41,250 bases of DNA from Sterolibacterium sp. (GCA_019105045.1 JAHRWT010000005.1:1-41250); one strand, 5' to 3'. Numbered from the stretch's first letter, positions 27,002 to 35,511 are shown. A program made the numbers and translations. The notes: a model not told the origin generated them from the letters alone.

Positions 27002-29691
27002 TGAATGAGGCGGAGACAAATTCGGCGATTTTCCCCATTCGCCTGATACGCAAGAGCCGCCGCGCCAGGCAGCCGTTGGAAAACATTGAACAGGTTCCGC
27101 CGCATCACGACTCGACCGGGATCCGCTTGATGTTGGATGGTCAATCGGTGACCGTGCCGGCCGGCAGCAGCCTGCTGGATGCCGCGCGGGTGGCCGGGGT
27201 GTTCATTCCAGCACTTTGCGCGCATCCGGAATTGCCACCGGCCTGTGGCGGTGAGGGAGCTGCAGCCTGGGCTGGCTGCGGTCTGTGTCTGGTGGCGATC
27301 GAAGGCGAGGCCGATTTGCAGCATGCCTGCCGTCAGCCAGCCACCGCCGGCATGGTGGTCAGCAGCCAGCATCCGCAAATCCAGCCGGCTCGCCAGCAGG
27401 CTTTGGCGCAGACGCTGGCTCACCATCCACATGTCTGCCTGACTTGTCCGCAACGCGACGGCTGCTCCCGGGTGACGTGTAGCTTCGGCCATCCGCTTGC
27501 GGCGCGCTGTTGTGACATTTTCAATCACTGCGAGTTGCGCCAGCTGGCCGACCAGGTGGGGATTCCCGGCCATACGCCGGATTACCGCCCGCAGCAGTAC
27601 ACCCAGCCTTTGCCGGTGGTGAAGGATGAGCCTTTTTATGATCGCGATTACAACCTGTGCATAGACTGCCGGCGCTGTCTGGTGGCCTGTAACGAAGTGC
27701 GTGGCGTGGGCTGTCTGGAGATCAAGACTGAAGCCGATGGCCGCCGTTGGGTGGGCACGATTGCCGCAACACTGGTTGAATCGGGTTGCATGTTCTGCAA
27801 TGCCTGCGTGGAGGTCTGCCTGACCGGGGCCTTGCTTGATCGTACCCAGCCAGCCCAGAAGGCAAAAAAAGTGACGCAGCAACAGGTGGCTGCGCCCTGC
27901 ACCAACGCCTGCCCGGCGGGTATCGACGTGCCGCGCTACGTGCAGCTGGCCGGTCTGGGGCAGTTTGCCGAAGCGAATGCCGTGGTGCGCGAGAAACTGC
28001 CTTTTCCCGGCATCCTGGGGCGGGCCTGTTACGCGCCCTGCGAGACGGATTGTCGGCGCGGTCATCTGGATGATCCATTGTCCATCCGCAGTCTCAAACG
28101 CATCGCCCATGAGCATGATGATGGCCGCTGGCGTGAATTGCAGCGGCGGCTGCCGGGCACCCACAAGCGGGTGGCAGTGATCGGCGCCGGGCCGGCCGGC
28201 TTGACGGCGGCATTTTATCTGGCCAAGCAAGGTCACGCCGTAACGATCTTTGAGGCCCAGGCCGAGGCGGGCGGCATGGCGCGCTATGGCATTCCGGCCT
28301 ATCGCCTGCCGCGCCACATCATCGCTGATGAGGTGGCAGAAGTCGCCGCGGTGGGGGTGGCCTTGCGTTTCAATACCCGTATCGACAGCTTGCAGGCGGC
28401 CGAATTGCAGCAGGTCGATGCGGTCTTCATCGCCATTGGGGCGCAGGCCGGCAAGGCGCTGGCTACAGTCGATGGCGTGAATGACATGGACGGCATGAAT
28501 GGTGTGGATTTCCTGCGTGATGTCGCCAGCGGTCAGCTCAGCCATGTGGCCGCACAGGTCACCGTCATCGGTGGTGGTGATGTGGCCTGCGATGCCGCGC
28601 GCAGCGCCTTGCGATTGGGCGCCCGGCAGGTGGATATGGTTTATCGCCAGGGTCGGGCGCAGCTCAAGGCCCATCCGTCCGAGCTGGCCGATGCCCTGGC
28701 CGAAGGCGTGCATCTGCACCTGCATGGCCGGCTGCAGCAGATGACACCCATGTCACCAAGGCCTTTGCTTGATGGCGACGCTGCCCGCTGGCAGTTGCAC
28801 TGGCAGAGTACGGATGATCGTGAATCGCAGCCGCCGTTGCCAGCCACGACCGGTCAGCTGATCACTGCCATTGGCCAACAGGTGGTGGCGCTGGAGGGCC
28901 TGGCCTTGTCGGCGGCGGGGGTGATTGCCGTGGATGAGACTGGTCGCCTGCCGGGCATGAACAAAATATTTGCCGGTGGTGACGCAGTCACCGGGCCAAG
29001 CAGCCTGATTGAAGCTGTTGCGCAAGGTCGCCAGGCGGCGAGTGCGATCGACCGTTTTCTGGGCGGCGATGGCCAGATCGACGAAGTGCTGCTCGATGCC
29101 CCTTGGCGCGATTGGCAGACGCCGGATAATATCCATCAGTCGGCCACCGGCAACAGCAGGCTGGCTGACATACCCGCTTTCAACCAGCGAAAAAATATTG
29201 CAGCACCCAAGCGGAAATGGCCTGTCGGTCAGCATCAAGGCTGGCAGGAAATTGAACAATGTTACGCCGTGACGGATGCCTGTGGCGAAGCTCTGCGCTG
29301 CCTCAAATGCAATCTGATGCATGAAATGGTGGCAGCGGAACTGCCGCCAGATCATCGTCAGCCGCTGACAACCGAGCAGGTACGGCAAGTTCCCGTTGCC
29401 GCCGGGGTGTATTTCATTTTTGCTGCGGATCAGCGTTTGCTGGTCATCAAGGGGGTGGCCGATTTGCAGCAGGGCTTGCAGGAAGCGCTGGACCGGCTGC
29501 TGGCCTCGGGCGAGCAGGGGGAACAGGCGAAAGAAGCGATAGAAGCGGGAGGCGCGAATAGTCACAGCTTTCACTTCGAGCTGGCACATTTTTACAGCCA
29601 GCGTGAAAACGAGCTGTTGCAAGCCTATAGCGAGCAGCACGGCCGCTTGCCACCCGGACTGGGAGATGATGAGCTGGAGGATTTGTTTTGA
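27001..29691 (+). CDS. bzdV: Fe-S/FAD NAD(P)H:ferredoxin oxidoreductase, BzdV-like, with extra C-terminal domain
   Basis: The 896-residue multidomain redox protein probably passes electrons from NAD(P)H to the ferredoxin that serves benzoyl-CoA reductase. In order it shows: a NuoG-like N-terminus with [2Fe-2S] cysteines (AGCGLC near residue 91); an HPHVCLTCPQRDGC cluster site near 143; two 4Fe-4S motifs (NLCIDCRRC near 218, CMFCNACVEVC near 263); a GltD-like Fe-S domain (CTNACPAG near 300, CYAPCETDC near 344); an FAD motif (VIGAGPAGLTAAFYL near 395); an NAD(P) motif (VIGGGDVACDAA near 522); and a closing CLKC site near 768. The last ~95 residues form another domain (see findings). The ATG at 27001 overlaps the previous stop; a GTG at 26992 is possible. 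Confidence 0.85.
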   Translation: MNEAETNSAIFPIRLIRKSRRARQPLENIEQVPPHHDSTGIRLMLDGQSVTVPAGSSLLDAARVAGVFIPALCAHPELPPACGGEGAAAWAGCGLCLVAIEGEADLQHACRQPATAGMVVSSQHPQIQPARQQALAQTLAHHPHVCLTCPQRDGCSRVTCSFGHPLAARCCDIFNHCELRQLADQVGIPGHTPDYRPQQYTQPLPVVKDEPFYDRDYNLCIDCRRCLVACNEVRGVGCLEIKTEADGRRWVGTIAATLVESGCMFCNACVEVCLTGALLDRTQPAQKAKKVTQQQVAAPCTNACPAGIDVPRYVQLAGLGQFAEANAVVREKLPFPGILGRACYAPCETDCRRGHLDDPLSIRSLKRIAHEHDDGRWRELQRRLPGTHKRVAVIGAGPAGLTAAFYLAKQGHAVTIFEAQAEAGGMARYGIPAYRLPRHIIADEVAEVAAVGVALRFNTRIDSLQAAELQQVDAVFIAIGAQAGKALATVDGVNDMDGMNGVDFLRDVASGQLSHVAAQVTVIGGGDVACDAARSALRLGARQVDMVYRQGRAQLKAHPSELADALAEGVHLHLHGRLQQMTPMSPRPLLDGDAARWQLHWQSTDDRESQPPLPATTGQLITAIGQQVVALEGLALSAAGVIAVDETGRLPGMNKIFAGGDAVTGPSSLIEAVAQGRQAASAIDRFLGGDGQIDEVLLDAPWRDWQTPDNIHQSATGNSRLADIPAFNQRKNIAAPKRKWPVGQHQGWQEIEQCYAVTDACGEALRCLKCNLMHEMVAAELPPDHRQPLTTEQVRQVPVAAGVYFIFAADQRLLVIKGVADLQQGLQEALDRLLASGEQGEQAKEAIEAGGANSHSFHFELAHFYSQRENELLQAYSEQHGRLPPGLGDDELEDLF

Positions 29692-29703
29692 TTTGCAACC
29701 CCC

Positions 29704-30543
29704 ATGAAAACGCAGGATGAACCACGGATGAGTGCGCCAGATACGCAAGAGGGTCTGTTGCAGCTACGGCAAGACGACGGCCTGCTCACGATCCGCCTGA
29801 ACCGGCCCCCGCTCAATGTATTGAATACTGCTTTGCTGCAAGCCCTTGCCGACGTGCTTGAGCAGGCGGCGGCAGATCAGCGGGTGCGGGTGCTGCTGCT
29901 GACCGGGCAAGGGACGCGCTGTTTTTCCGCCGGGGTGGAGGTGGCCGAACACGGGGCGACGCAGGTGGCGACCATGTTGTCGGCTTTTCATCGGGTGGCG
30001 CGGCTGTTGCATGATTTTCCTCTGCCCACCATCGCCGCCTTGAATGGCTCGGCGCTGGGGGGCGGGCTGGAACTGGCGCTGGCTTGTGACATGCGTTTGG
30101 CGGTGGCGGCAGCGCAATTGGGCCAGCCGGAAATCCGTTTGGCTGTCTTTGCGCCGGTGGCGGCGATTTTGCTGCCACGCTTGCTGCCGCCGGGCCTGGC
30201 TAATGAAATGCTGTTGGGCGGGCGTTTGCTGACGGCAGCGGAGGCTTTGACATACGGGCTGGTGAATCGGGTATTCGCCCCGGCGGCATTTGCGGATGGC
30301 GTGGCTGATTTTCTTGCGCCCTATCTGCAGCTGTCGCGTGCTGCGCAGTGGCACAACAAGCGGGCGCTGCGGACGGCGCAAAGACAAACCAAGCAAGCCA
30401 AGCAACCATTGGCGGCCGACTTTGCTGCCGTGCTGGAGCGTTTGGAGCGCCAATATCTGGATGAATTGATGGCCACCCACGATGCCTCTGAAGGCATTGC
30501 GGCTTTTCTGGCCAAGCGGCCGCCGCAGTGGCGACATGAATAA
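29704..30543 (+). CDS. dch: Cyclohexa-1,5-diene-1-carbonyl-CoA hydratase
   Basis: Dch (BzdW in Azoarcus) adds water to the dienoyl-CoA made by benzoyl-CoA reductase, giving 6-hydroxycyclohex-1-ene-1-carbonyl-CoA. The 279-residue crotonase-fold protein has the oxyanion-hole regions CFSAGVEVAEHG and NGSALGGGLELALACDM, then LGQPEIRLAVFAPVAA, which is characteristic of Dch rather than general enoyl-CoA hydratases. The N-terminus may be over-extended: ATG 29704 is used here, and an in-frame ATG occurs at 29728. It lies 12 bases after bzdV and is followed by had. Confidence 0.9.
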   Translation: MKTQDEPRMSAPDTQEGLLQLRQDDGLLTIRLNRPPLNVLNTALLQALADVLEQAAADQRVRVLLLTGQGTRCFSAGVEVAEHGATQVATMLSAFHRVARLLHDFPLPTIAALNGSALGGGLELALACDMRLAVAAAQLGQPEIRLAVFAPVAAILLPRLLPPGLANEMLLGGRLLTAAEALTYGLVNRVFAPAAFADGVADFLAPYLQLSRAAQWHNKRALRTAQRQTKQAKQPLAADFAAVLERLERQYLDELMATHDASEGIAAFLAKRPPQWRHE

Positions 30544-30555
30544 GAACAGTATGGG

Positions 30556-30597
30556 TTATTTGTCATGAGTCATTTGCCATGAGCCCTTTGCCATGAA
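30556..30597 (+). repeat. Three tandem 14-mers spanning the had start codon
   Basis: TTATTTGTCATGAG, TCATTTGCCATGAG and CCCTTTGCCATGAA lie head to tail. The third copy carries the start codon of had. The ATGs in the first two copies (30565 and 30579) open five-codon frames (MSHLP and MSPLP). Each stop overlaps the next ATG as ATGA. Confidence 0.8.
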
Positions 30598-31690
30598 TCC
30601 TCTACCGAACGAGATTCAAGCCTGGCAGATGGTGGCGGTGGGCGAGCTGCGCCAAGTGGCCTTGCCGCTGCCCGCGCTGGCTGCTGGTGAAGTGTTGGTG
30701 GAGATCCACGGCTGTGGCGTCTGCCATACCGATTTGTCGTATTTCTATGATGGTGTGCCGACTCGCCAGGCACCGCCGCTGATCCTGGGGCATGAGATCG
30801 TCGGCGTGGTGGTGGCTGTGGCTGAGGCGGCCAGTGGGCGTGATGCCGCTTTGCTGGGCCGCGCCGTCATCGTCCCGGCTGTGCTGCCTTGCCATGATTG
30901 CGCGTTGTGTCGCAGCGGGCGGGAAAATCGCTGTCTGCAGCAGCGTATGCCGGGCAATTCACTGGGGATTTACGGCGGCTTTGCCAGCCATATCCCCGTG
31001 CCGGCAGGTGATTTGTGCCTTATCCCCGAGGGCGTGGCCGATTCTGCGCTGCCGCATCTGGCCGTGGTGGCCGATGCCGTCACCACGCCCTATCAGGCCG
31101 CTTTGCGGGCGCAGCTGGAGCCGGGTGATCGGCTTGTCGTCATCGGCGCTGGCGGCGGCGTGGGCGGCTACTTGGTACAGCTGGCCAAAGTGCTGGGCGC
31201 GGCTCAGGTGGTGGGCTTCGACCTCGACATGGCGCGTCTGGCCGCCTTGCAGAATCATGGGCTGGACCATGCCATCGATGCGGCCGGGCAGTCCGTCAGC
31301 CAGTTGAAAGAGGCTTTCAAAACACATTGCCAGGCGCAGGGCTTGCCGGCCAATGTCGGCTGGAAAATCTTTGAATGCAGCGGCAGCCAGGCCGGGCAGG
31401 AATTGGCCTTGGCCTTGCTGGGCTTTGTTGGCAAGCTGATGGTGGTTGGCTATGGTCGCCATGAGGTTCACTACAATATTTCGCGCCTGATGGCGTTTGA
31501 TGCCGAAATCATTGGCAGCTGGGGCTGCGCGCCCCGGCATTATCCGGCGGTGCTGCAGCTGTGCCTGGATGGACGAATTGCGCTGGAACCTTTCGTTGAG
31601 CTGCGGCCAATGAGCGCCATTCGTGAGGTGTTCGCGGCTGCGCGGCGTCATGAACTTCAGCGCCGCGTGGTGCTGACGCCGGATTTTTGA
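30593..31690 (+). CDS. had: 6-hydroxycyclohex-1-ene-1-carbonyl-CoA dehydrogenase
   Basis: Had (BzdX) oxidises the hydroxyacyl-CoA to 6-oxocyclohex-1-ene-1-carbonyl-CoA with NAD+. The 365-residue protein is a zinc-type medium-chain alcohol dehydrogenase. The catalytic-zinc region has GCGVCHTDLSYFYDG and GHEIVG. The structural zinc cysteines are in CHDCALCRSGRENRC. The Rossmann motif is VIGAGGGVGGYLVQLAK near residue 185. The DLSYFYDGVPTRQAPP segment and the neighbouring dch and oah point to Had rather than a general alcohol dehydrogenase. No clear Shine-Dalgarno precedes the ATG. Instead the start is the last of three tandem copies of an ATG-containing repeat. Confidence 0.9.
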   Translation: MNPLPNEIQAWQMVAVGELRQVALPLPALAAGEVLVEIHGCGVCHTDLSYFYDGVPTRQAPPLILGHEIVGVVVAVAEAASGRDAALLGRAVIVPAVLPCHDCALCRSGRENRCLQQRMPGNSLGIYGGFASHIPVPAGDLCLIPEGVADSALPHLAVVADAVTTPYQAALRAQLEPGDRLVVIGAGGGVGGYLVQLAKVLGAAQVVGFDLDMARLAALQNHGLDHAIDAAGQSVSQLKEAFKTHCQAQGLPANVGWKIFECSGSQAGQELALALLGFVGKLMVVGYGRHEVHYNISRLMAFDAEIIGSWGCAPRHYPAVLQLCLDGRIALEPFVELRPMSAIREVFAAARRHELQRRVVLTPDF

Positions 31691-31727
31691 ACAGCGCAAA
31701 CCCGACTGATTTTTACAAGGAGTTTCC

Positions 31728-32885
31728 ATGTCTTTGGATTGGCTGCCCCGTGACCACACTTTGAAGAATCATGCTCTGTTCGACGAAGGGCATTTTTCCG
31801 AGCAGGCGCCGGGGGTGATTTTTGAAAAGCGCCCGCTGCTCGATGCGGCGGGCGAGCCGGTGGCCGGGCTGTATTCGGCCTGGATCTGGCTCAACAATCC
31901 GGCTCAGTACAACGCCTATACCACCGAGATGGTGAAAGGTGTGATTGCTGGTTTTCAGCGGGCATCCAGCGACCGTTCGGTCGTGGCGGCGGTGTTCGCT
32001 GCCAAGGGTGACAAGGCCTGGAGCAGTGGCGGCAATACCAAGGAATACGCTGAATATTACAGCCGGCGGCCGCATGAATACGGTGATTACATTGATCTGT
32101 TCAACCGCATGGTCGATGCCGTGCTGGAGTGCAAGAAGCCGGTGATTTGCCGAGCCAGCGGCATGCGCGTGGCCGGCGGCCAGGAAATCGGGCTGGCGGC
32201 GGATTTGACGGTTTCATCCGATCTGGCCATGTACGGTCAGGCCGGGCCGCGCCATGGTTCGGCGCCGGTGGGGGGCGTGACGGATTTTCTGCCCTGGTTT
32301 CTGACCATTGAGGATGCGATTTACAACTGCGTATCCTGCGAGCTGTGGTCGGCTTACAAGATGAAACACAAGGGCATGATCAGCAAAGTCGTGCCGGTGC
32401 TGAAGCAAGACGGCCAGTGGCTGCGCAACCCGCTGGTGAGAACGGATACCTGGCTGGAAGACGGCGAAATTGTCTATGGCGAGTTGGTAGCAGAAAGCCA
32501 GCAAGCCGCCGCGCGGGAATTGATCGCCCGCTGCCAGCTGGACTTCAGCCGACTCGATAAGGAAATCCACGCGCTGATCTGGAATTTTGCCCATTTGTTT
32601 CCCAATTGCCTGCAGACTTCGCTGGACAGCCTGCGTGCCAAGAAACGCTATTTCTGGGATGCCGCCAAGCACATGAACCGCCACTGGCTGCAGGCCAACA
32701 TGAACAACGAAGCCTGGCTGGGCTTCCATGCTTTCAATACGCGCAAACTCACCGGCTATGACACCATTGATTTCATCAAACTGCGCCAGCGCCTGGCCGA
32801 GGGCGCGGCGTTGGATGAGGATTTGATGGCGGAAGTGCTGGCCCAACCCCTGCCCCAACTCCTGCGCAAAACCGATCAATCCTGA
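31728..32885 (+). CDS. oah: 6-oxocyclohex-1-ene-1-carbonyl-CoA hydrolase
   Basis: Oah (BzdY) hydrolytically opens the ring, yielding 3-hydroxypimelyl-CoA, the last step of the upper benzoyl-CoA pathway. The 385-residue protein belongs to the crotonase superfamily but is longer than most members, as Oah is. Features include LDWLPRDHTLKNHALFDEG at the N-terminus, the first oxyanion segment SSGGNTKEYAEYYS, and RVAGGQEIGLAADLTVSSD followed by GPRHGSAPVGG. An AAGGAG Shine-Dalgarno lies before the ATG. It completes the dch-had-oah trio. Confidence 0.95.
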   Translation: MSLDWLPRDHTLKNHALFDEGHFSEQAPGVIFEKRPLLDAAGEPVAGLYSAWIWLNNPAQYNAYTTEMVKGVIAGFQRASSDRSVVAAVFAAKGDKAWSSGGNTKEYAEYYSRRPHEYGDYIDLFNRMVDAVLECKKPVICRASGMRVAGGQEIGLAADLTVSSDLAMYGQAGPRHGSAPVGGVTDFLPWFLTIEDAIYNCVSCELWSAYKMKHKGMISKVVPVLKQDGQWLRNPLVRTDTWLEDGEIVYGELVAESQQAAARELIARCQLDFSRLDKEIHALIWNFAHLFPNCLQTSLDSLRAKKRYFWDAAKHMNRHWLQANMNNEAWLGFHAFNTRKLTGYDTIDFIKLRQRLAEGAALDEDLMAEVLAQPLPQLLRKTDQS

Positions 32886-32911
32886 TTATTGACAAGGAAG
32901 AGGAAGGCCCC

Positions 32912-33262
32912 ATGAAAAACCAGATTCTGCACAACCCCATGTGCTCCAAAAGCCGGGCCACACTGGAAATGTTGATGGTCCGCGATGTCGATGTGGCGGT
33001 GATGGATTACCAGAAAACACCTCCCAGCAAGGAAGAGCTGCGCGAAATTCTGAAACTGTTGGGCAAGCAGCCGCTGGACATCATACGCATCAAGGACAGC
33101 CTGTTCACCGAGCTGGGGCTGGCCACCGATAACGGTTATAGCGATGAGCAATGGCTGGAGGTGCTGGTCGCTCATCCCAAACTGCTGGAGCGCCCCATCG
33201 TTGTCTACAACGGCAAGGCGGCAATCGGCCGACCGATAGAAAATGTGCTGGCAATACTGTAA
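32912..33262 (+). CDS. ArsC/Spx-family thioredoxin-fold protein (arsenate reductase-like)
   Basis: A 116-residue protein of the glutaredoxin-coupled ArsC family. It has the active-site cysteine in HNPMCSKSRATLEML (Cys11) and the C-terminal LLERPIVVYNGKAAIGRP, where the arginines of the substrate site occur. It lies 26 bases after oah, on the same strand, behind a GGAAGAGGAAGG-type Shine-Dalgarno. No arsR, arsB or acr3 is nearby, so arsenic resistance is not supported by context. The family also includes YfgD-like proteins of unknown role. It is the last plus-strand gene before a convergent minus-strand set. Confidence 0.85.
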   Translation: MKNQILHNPMCSKSRATLEMLMVRDVDVAVMDYQKTPPSKEELREILKLLGKQPLDIIRIKDSLFTELGLATDNGYSDEQWLEVLVAHPKLLERPIVVYNGKAAIGRPIENVLAIL

Positions 33263-33313
33263 AAGTTTTTTGGCAGGTGACTGACATGCCATCGATCACC
33301 TTGATCACCTTGA

Positions 33314-33697
33314 TCAATCCCCCATGCTGCGGATCAGCCGGCCCTGCCGTTTGGTGGGGCGGCCTTTGAGATCGGCGCCGGGTACGGGGGCTAGTTTTCT
33401 CAATTCCTGCTCACGCTGCCGGCGGGCCAGGCTGTCCTCGGTTTCCTGATACAGCAGCCGCGCTTCAGAAGCCGGGCGGCGTTGGGCGGCCATGCCCAGC
33501 ACATTGACGACAAACCGCGTCTGGCCCAGGCTGATGTCCAGCTGATCGCCCACTTTCAGCTCGCGGGCGGGTTTGACGTGCTCGCCGTTGATCTTGACCT
33601 TGCGGCTGGCAATCGCTTCTGCCGCCAAGCTGCGCGTCTTGAAAAATCGTGCCACCCACAGCCATTTGTCGATGCGCATACGCGGGTTGTCATTCAT
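33314..33697 (-). CDS. hslR: Ribosome-associated heat shock protein Hsp15 (S4 domain)
   Basis: The 127-residue protein starts with an S4 RNA-binding domain (MRIDKWLWVARFFKTRSLAAE and KVKINGEHVKPARELKVGD). It ends in a basic tail (ELRKLAPVPGADLKGRPTKR). This matches Hsp15, which binds free 50S subunits carrying nascent chains and helps recycle them. The length is close to the E. coli protein (133). The ATG overlaps the preceding gene's stop (ATGA), so it is the last member of a minus-strand set. Confidence 0.9.
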   Translation of the reverse strand: MNDNPRMRIDKWLWVARFFKTRSLAAEAIASRKVKINGEHVKPARELKVGDQLDISLGQTRFVVNVLGMAAQRRPASEARLLYQETEDSLARRQREQELRKLAPVPGADLKGRPTKRQGRLIRSMGD

Positions 33698-33915
33698 GGG
33701 CGGGCCGCTTGGCGCAATGGCTCAAGCAAGGAGCGCAGGCCGTTGTGATCCATCTCCTGCAGCAAGGCCAACAAGCGGCCCAGTTCGCCTTGGGGAAAGC
33801 CTGTGCGGGCAAACCAGTTCAGATAATTGCCAGGCAGATCGGCCAGCAGCCGGCCTTGGTATTTGCCAAAAGGCATGGTGCGGCTGACCAGTAATTCCAG
33901 ATCCTGTTCTTGCAT
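33694..33915 (-). CDS. DUF3820-family protein
   Basis: A 73-residue protein with the DUF3820 pattern: MPFGKYQGRLLADLPGNYLNW, then FPQGELGRLLALLQEM. The family is uncharacterised; some members carry the label quorum-sensing-regulated virulence factor. ATG 33915 is chosen over an upstream TTG (33927). It is preceded on the minus strand by the perfect palindrome GAGGCGCCTC (33916-33925), which contains the only Shine-Dalgarno-like GAGG and might hide it in a hairpin. It is coupled to hslR by an ATGA overlap. Confidence 0.8.
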   Translation of the reverse strand: MQEQDLELLVSRTMPFGKYQGRLLADLPGNYLNWFARTGFPQGELGRLLALLQEMDHNGLRSLLEPLRQAARP

Positions 33916-33923
33916 GAGGCGCC

Positions 33924-34403
33924 TCAAAAAATGCCCAGTGCCAGCCCGGCAGCCAGGGCTGCCCCCAGTTCTTCGGCCTGGTGCAGGTCATCTGCCGTGA
34001 TTTTCTGGCGCACGATCAGGGCTTCAGCCACCGCCTTCCAGCCATAGCCGGTAGCGATGCGCTCGATCTGCGTCACCGCGCCCCGGCCGTCGTTGCCGGC
34101 GGAAACGAAAATGGCATAAGGCAGGGCAACCGTCTTGCCTTCGGCTGGGTAGTAGGTGCGGTCAAAAAAATCCTTGATGGCGCCGGACATGTAGCCGAAG
34201 TTTTCCGGTGTGCCGATCAGTAAAGCCTGGCAGTTGAGCAAATCCTCCAGCGTGGCCTCGAAAGCGCGCTTGATCACCGTCGTCACGCCGGCTTCCGTTT
34301 GCGCGCCGCGCAGCACGGCCTCGGCCAGCTGGCCGGTGTTGCCGCTTTGTGTGTGATAGACGATCAGCAGCCGGGGGCGGGCGGATTCAGAAATGTTCGT
34401 CAT
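33924..34403 (-). CDS. Flavodoxin-family / NAD(P)H-dependent FMN oxidoreductase-like protein
   Basis: The 159-residue protein has a flavodoxin-type FMN phosphate loop ([17 protein letters not shown]) near its start. It also has the flavin-stacking region [20 protein letters not shown] and a later SAGNDGRGA segment. It is likely a small FMN-binding redox protein; the partner is unknown. The ATG at 34403 lies within the end of the pseudouridine synthase gene (17-base overlap). The upstream part of the open frame is only a shadow of that gene. Confidence 0.85.
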   Translation of the reverse strand: MTNISESARPRLLIVYHTQSGNTGQLAEAVLRGAQTEAGVTTVIKRAFEATLEDLLNCQALLIGTPENFGYMSGAIKDFFDRTYYPAEGKTVALPYAIFVSAGNDGRGAVTQIERIATGYGWKAVAEALIVRQKITADDLHQAEELGAALAAGLALGIF

Positions 34404-35118
34404 CACGCAGATAACGCCATTGTCCAACCGGCAGATCACCCAGCCGCACCCGGCCGATGCGTACCCGCTTGAGGCCAACCACTTTCAGGCCGACCAGCTC
34501 GCACATGCGACGAATCTGGCGCTTCTTGCCTTCGCGCAGCACGAAGTGCAGTTGGTCATCGTTCTGCCAGCGCACCTGCGCCCGCTTGAGCGGTTTGCCA
34601 TCCAGGCTCAGACCAAAATTCAGCCGCGCCAGATCGGCCTCACTGAGCTGGCCTTCGACACGCACCAGATATTCCTTGTCCGTGGTCGAATGCTCGCCGA
34701 TCAACTGCTTGGCGATGCGGCCATCCTGAGTCAGCACCAGCAGCCCGGTCGAGTCGATATCCAGCCGGCCTGCTGGCGCCAGGCCTTTGAGTTGTTTGGG
34801 GGAAAAACGCTGTGGATGAGGGTCGGCCGCATGGCGAGTGGCGGCAGAAATCAGCTCCACCGCCGGCGGATAGCCATGTTCAGCCTGGCCGGAAACATAG
34901 CCAATCGGCTTGTGCAGCAAGATGGTGACGCGGGCCTGCTGGCTGCGCTGGGCTGCCTGGTTGAGGGTAATCTTTTGCGTGGGCAAGGCTTTGGCCCCCA
35001 GCGCGTTCACTTGCTGGCCATCCACATACACCCAGCCACGTTCGATGTAGCTGTCGGCTTCGCGGCGCGAGCACAGCCCTTGTTGGGCGAGTAGTTTTGA
35101 AATACGGACGGGTTCCAT
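34387..35118 (-). CDS. rluF: rRNA/tRNA pseudouridine synthase, RsuA/RluF family
   Basis: The 243-residue protein starts with an S4 domain ([30 protein letters not shown]). The catalytic domain has the motif [17 protein letters not shown] with the active-site Asp, and [16 protein letters not shown]. The family isomerises uridine in rRNA (RsuA, RluB, RluE) or in 23S rRNA and tRNA-Tyr (RluF). The overall layout fits RluF best, but assignment within the family is tentative. ATG 35118 (MEPVRISK) is preferred to the upstream 35139. It is the first gene of the four-gene minus-strand set. Confidence 0.85.
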   Translation of the reverse strand: MEPVRISKLLAQQGLCSRREADSYIERGWVYVDGQQVNALGAKALPTQKITLNQAAQRSQQARVTILLHKPIGYVSGQAEHGYPPAVELISAATRHAADPHPQRFSPKQLKGLAPAGRLDIDSTGLLVLTQDGRIAKQLIGEHSTTDKEYLVRVEGQLSEADLARLNFGLSLDGKPLKRAQVRWQNDDQLHFVLREGKKRQIRRMCELVGLKVVGLKRVRIGRVRLGDLPVGQWRYLRDDEHF

Positions 35119-35253
35119 GAGGTACAAGAATGAATGCAAGTGAGTGGCTATTTTCTCAAATTCTTGTGCGCATGAATCATCCTATGGCTGTTGTGCTTCC
35201 CTGGATGCCCATGGATATCAAACTGGGGCGGTGAGGCATTCTGAGGCATTCGC

Positions 35254-35319
35254 ATGAGTTCAAAGACCCTGCAGAAACGATTTCCCGAAGAATTCAAGAT
35301 TGGGGCGGATGCCAGATAA
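35254..35319 (+). pseudogene. Remnant of an IS3-family transposase OrfA
   Basis: A 21-codon frame (MSSKTLQKRFPEEFKIGADAR, stop) matches the N-terminal signature of IS3-type OrfA proteins, which typically continue with the HTH (…FPEEFKxEAVKQV…). Here it breaks after FKI, and no continuation is seen in the other frames. A short direct repeat (TGAGGCATTC type, 35232-35251) lies just upstream. It is most likely a decayed insertion sequence scrap. Confidence 0.5.
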
Positions 35320-35385
35320 CGAAACGCAGCGCGACTGTTTTTGGGGAGATCAGGATCGAAGACTCCACCGACAGCGCTCGGGCAG

Positions 35386-35425
35386 AAATAAAAACGCCCC
35401 CGCAGGTGTTAGCCGTTGGGAGCGT
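35386..35425 (-). terminator. Intrinsic terminator after tRNA-fMet
   Basis: On the minus strand ACGCTCCC and GGGGGCGT form an 8-bp stem (with one G-T pair) around a 16-base loop, followed by TTTTATTT. It begins about ten bases beyond the tRNA 3' end. The downstream arm TGCGGGGGC can also pair with the tRNA's own acceptor strand GCCCCCGCA. Confidence 0.75.
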
Positions 35426-35434
35426 AGATGTGTT

Positions 35435-35511
<77 letters not shown>

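Noticed and set aside
26944-28725. Long minus-strand open frame of 593 codons
   Set aside because: It lies wholly opposite the BzdV-like gene, whose Fe-S and FAD motifs are clear. The minus-strand product is His/Gln-rich with no recognisable domain, as expected from an antisense frame in GC-rich DNA.
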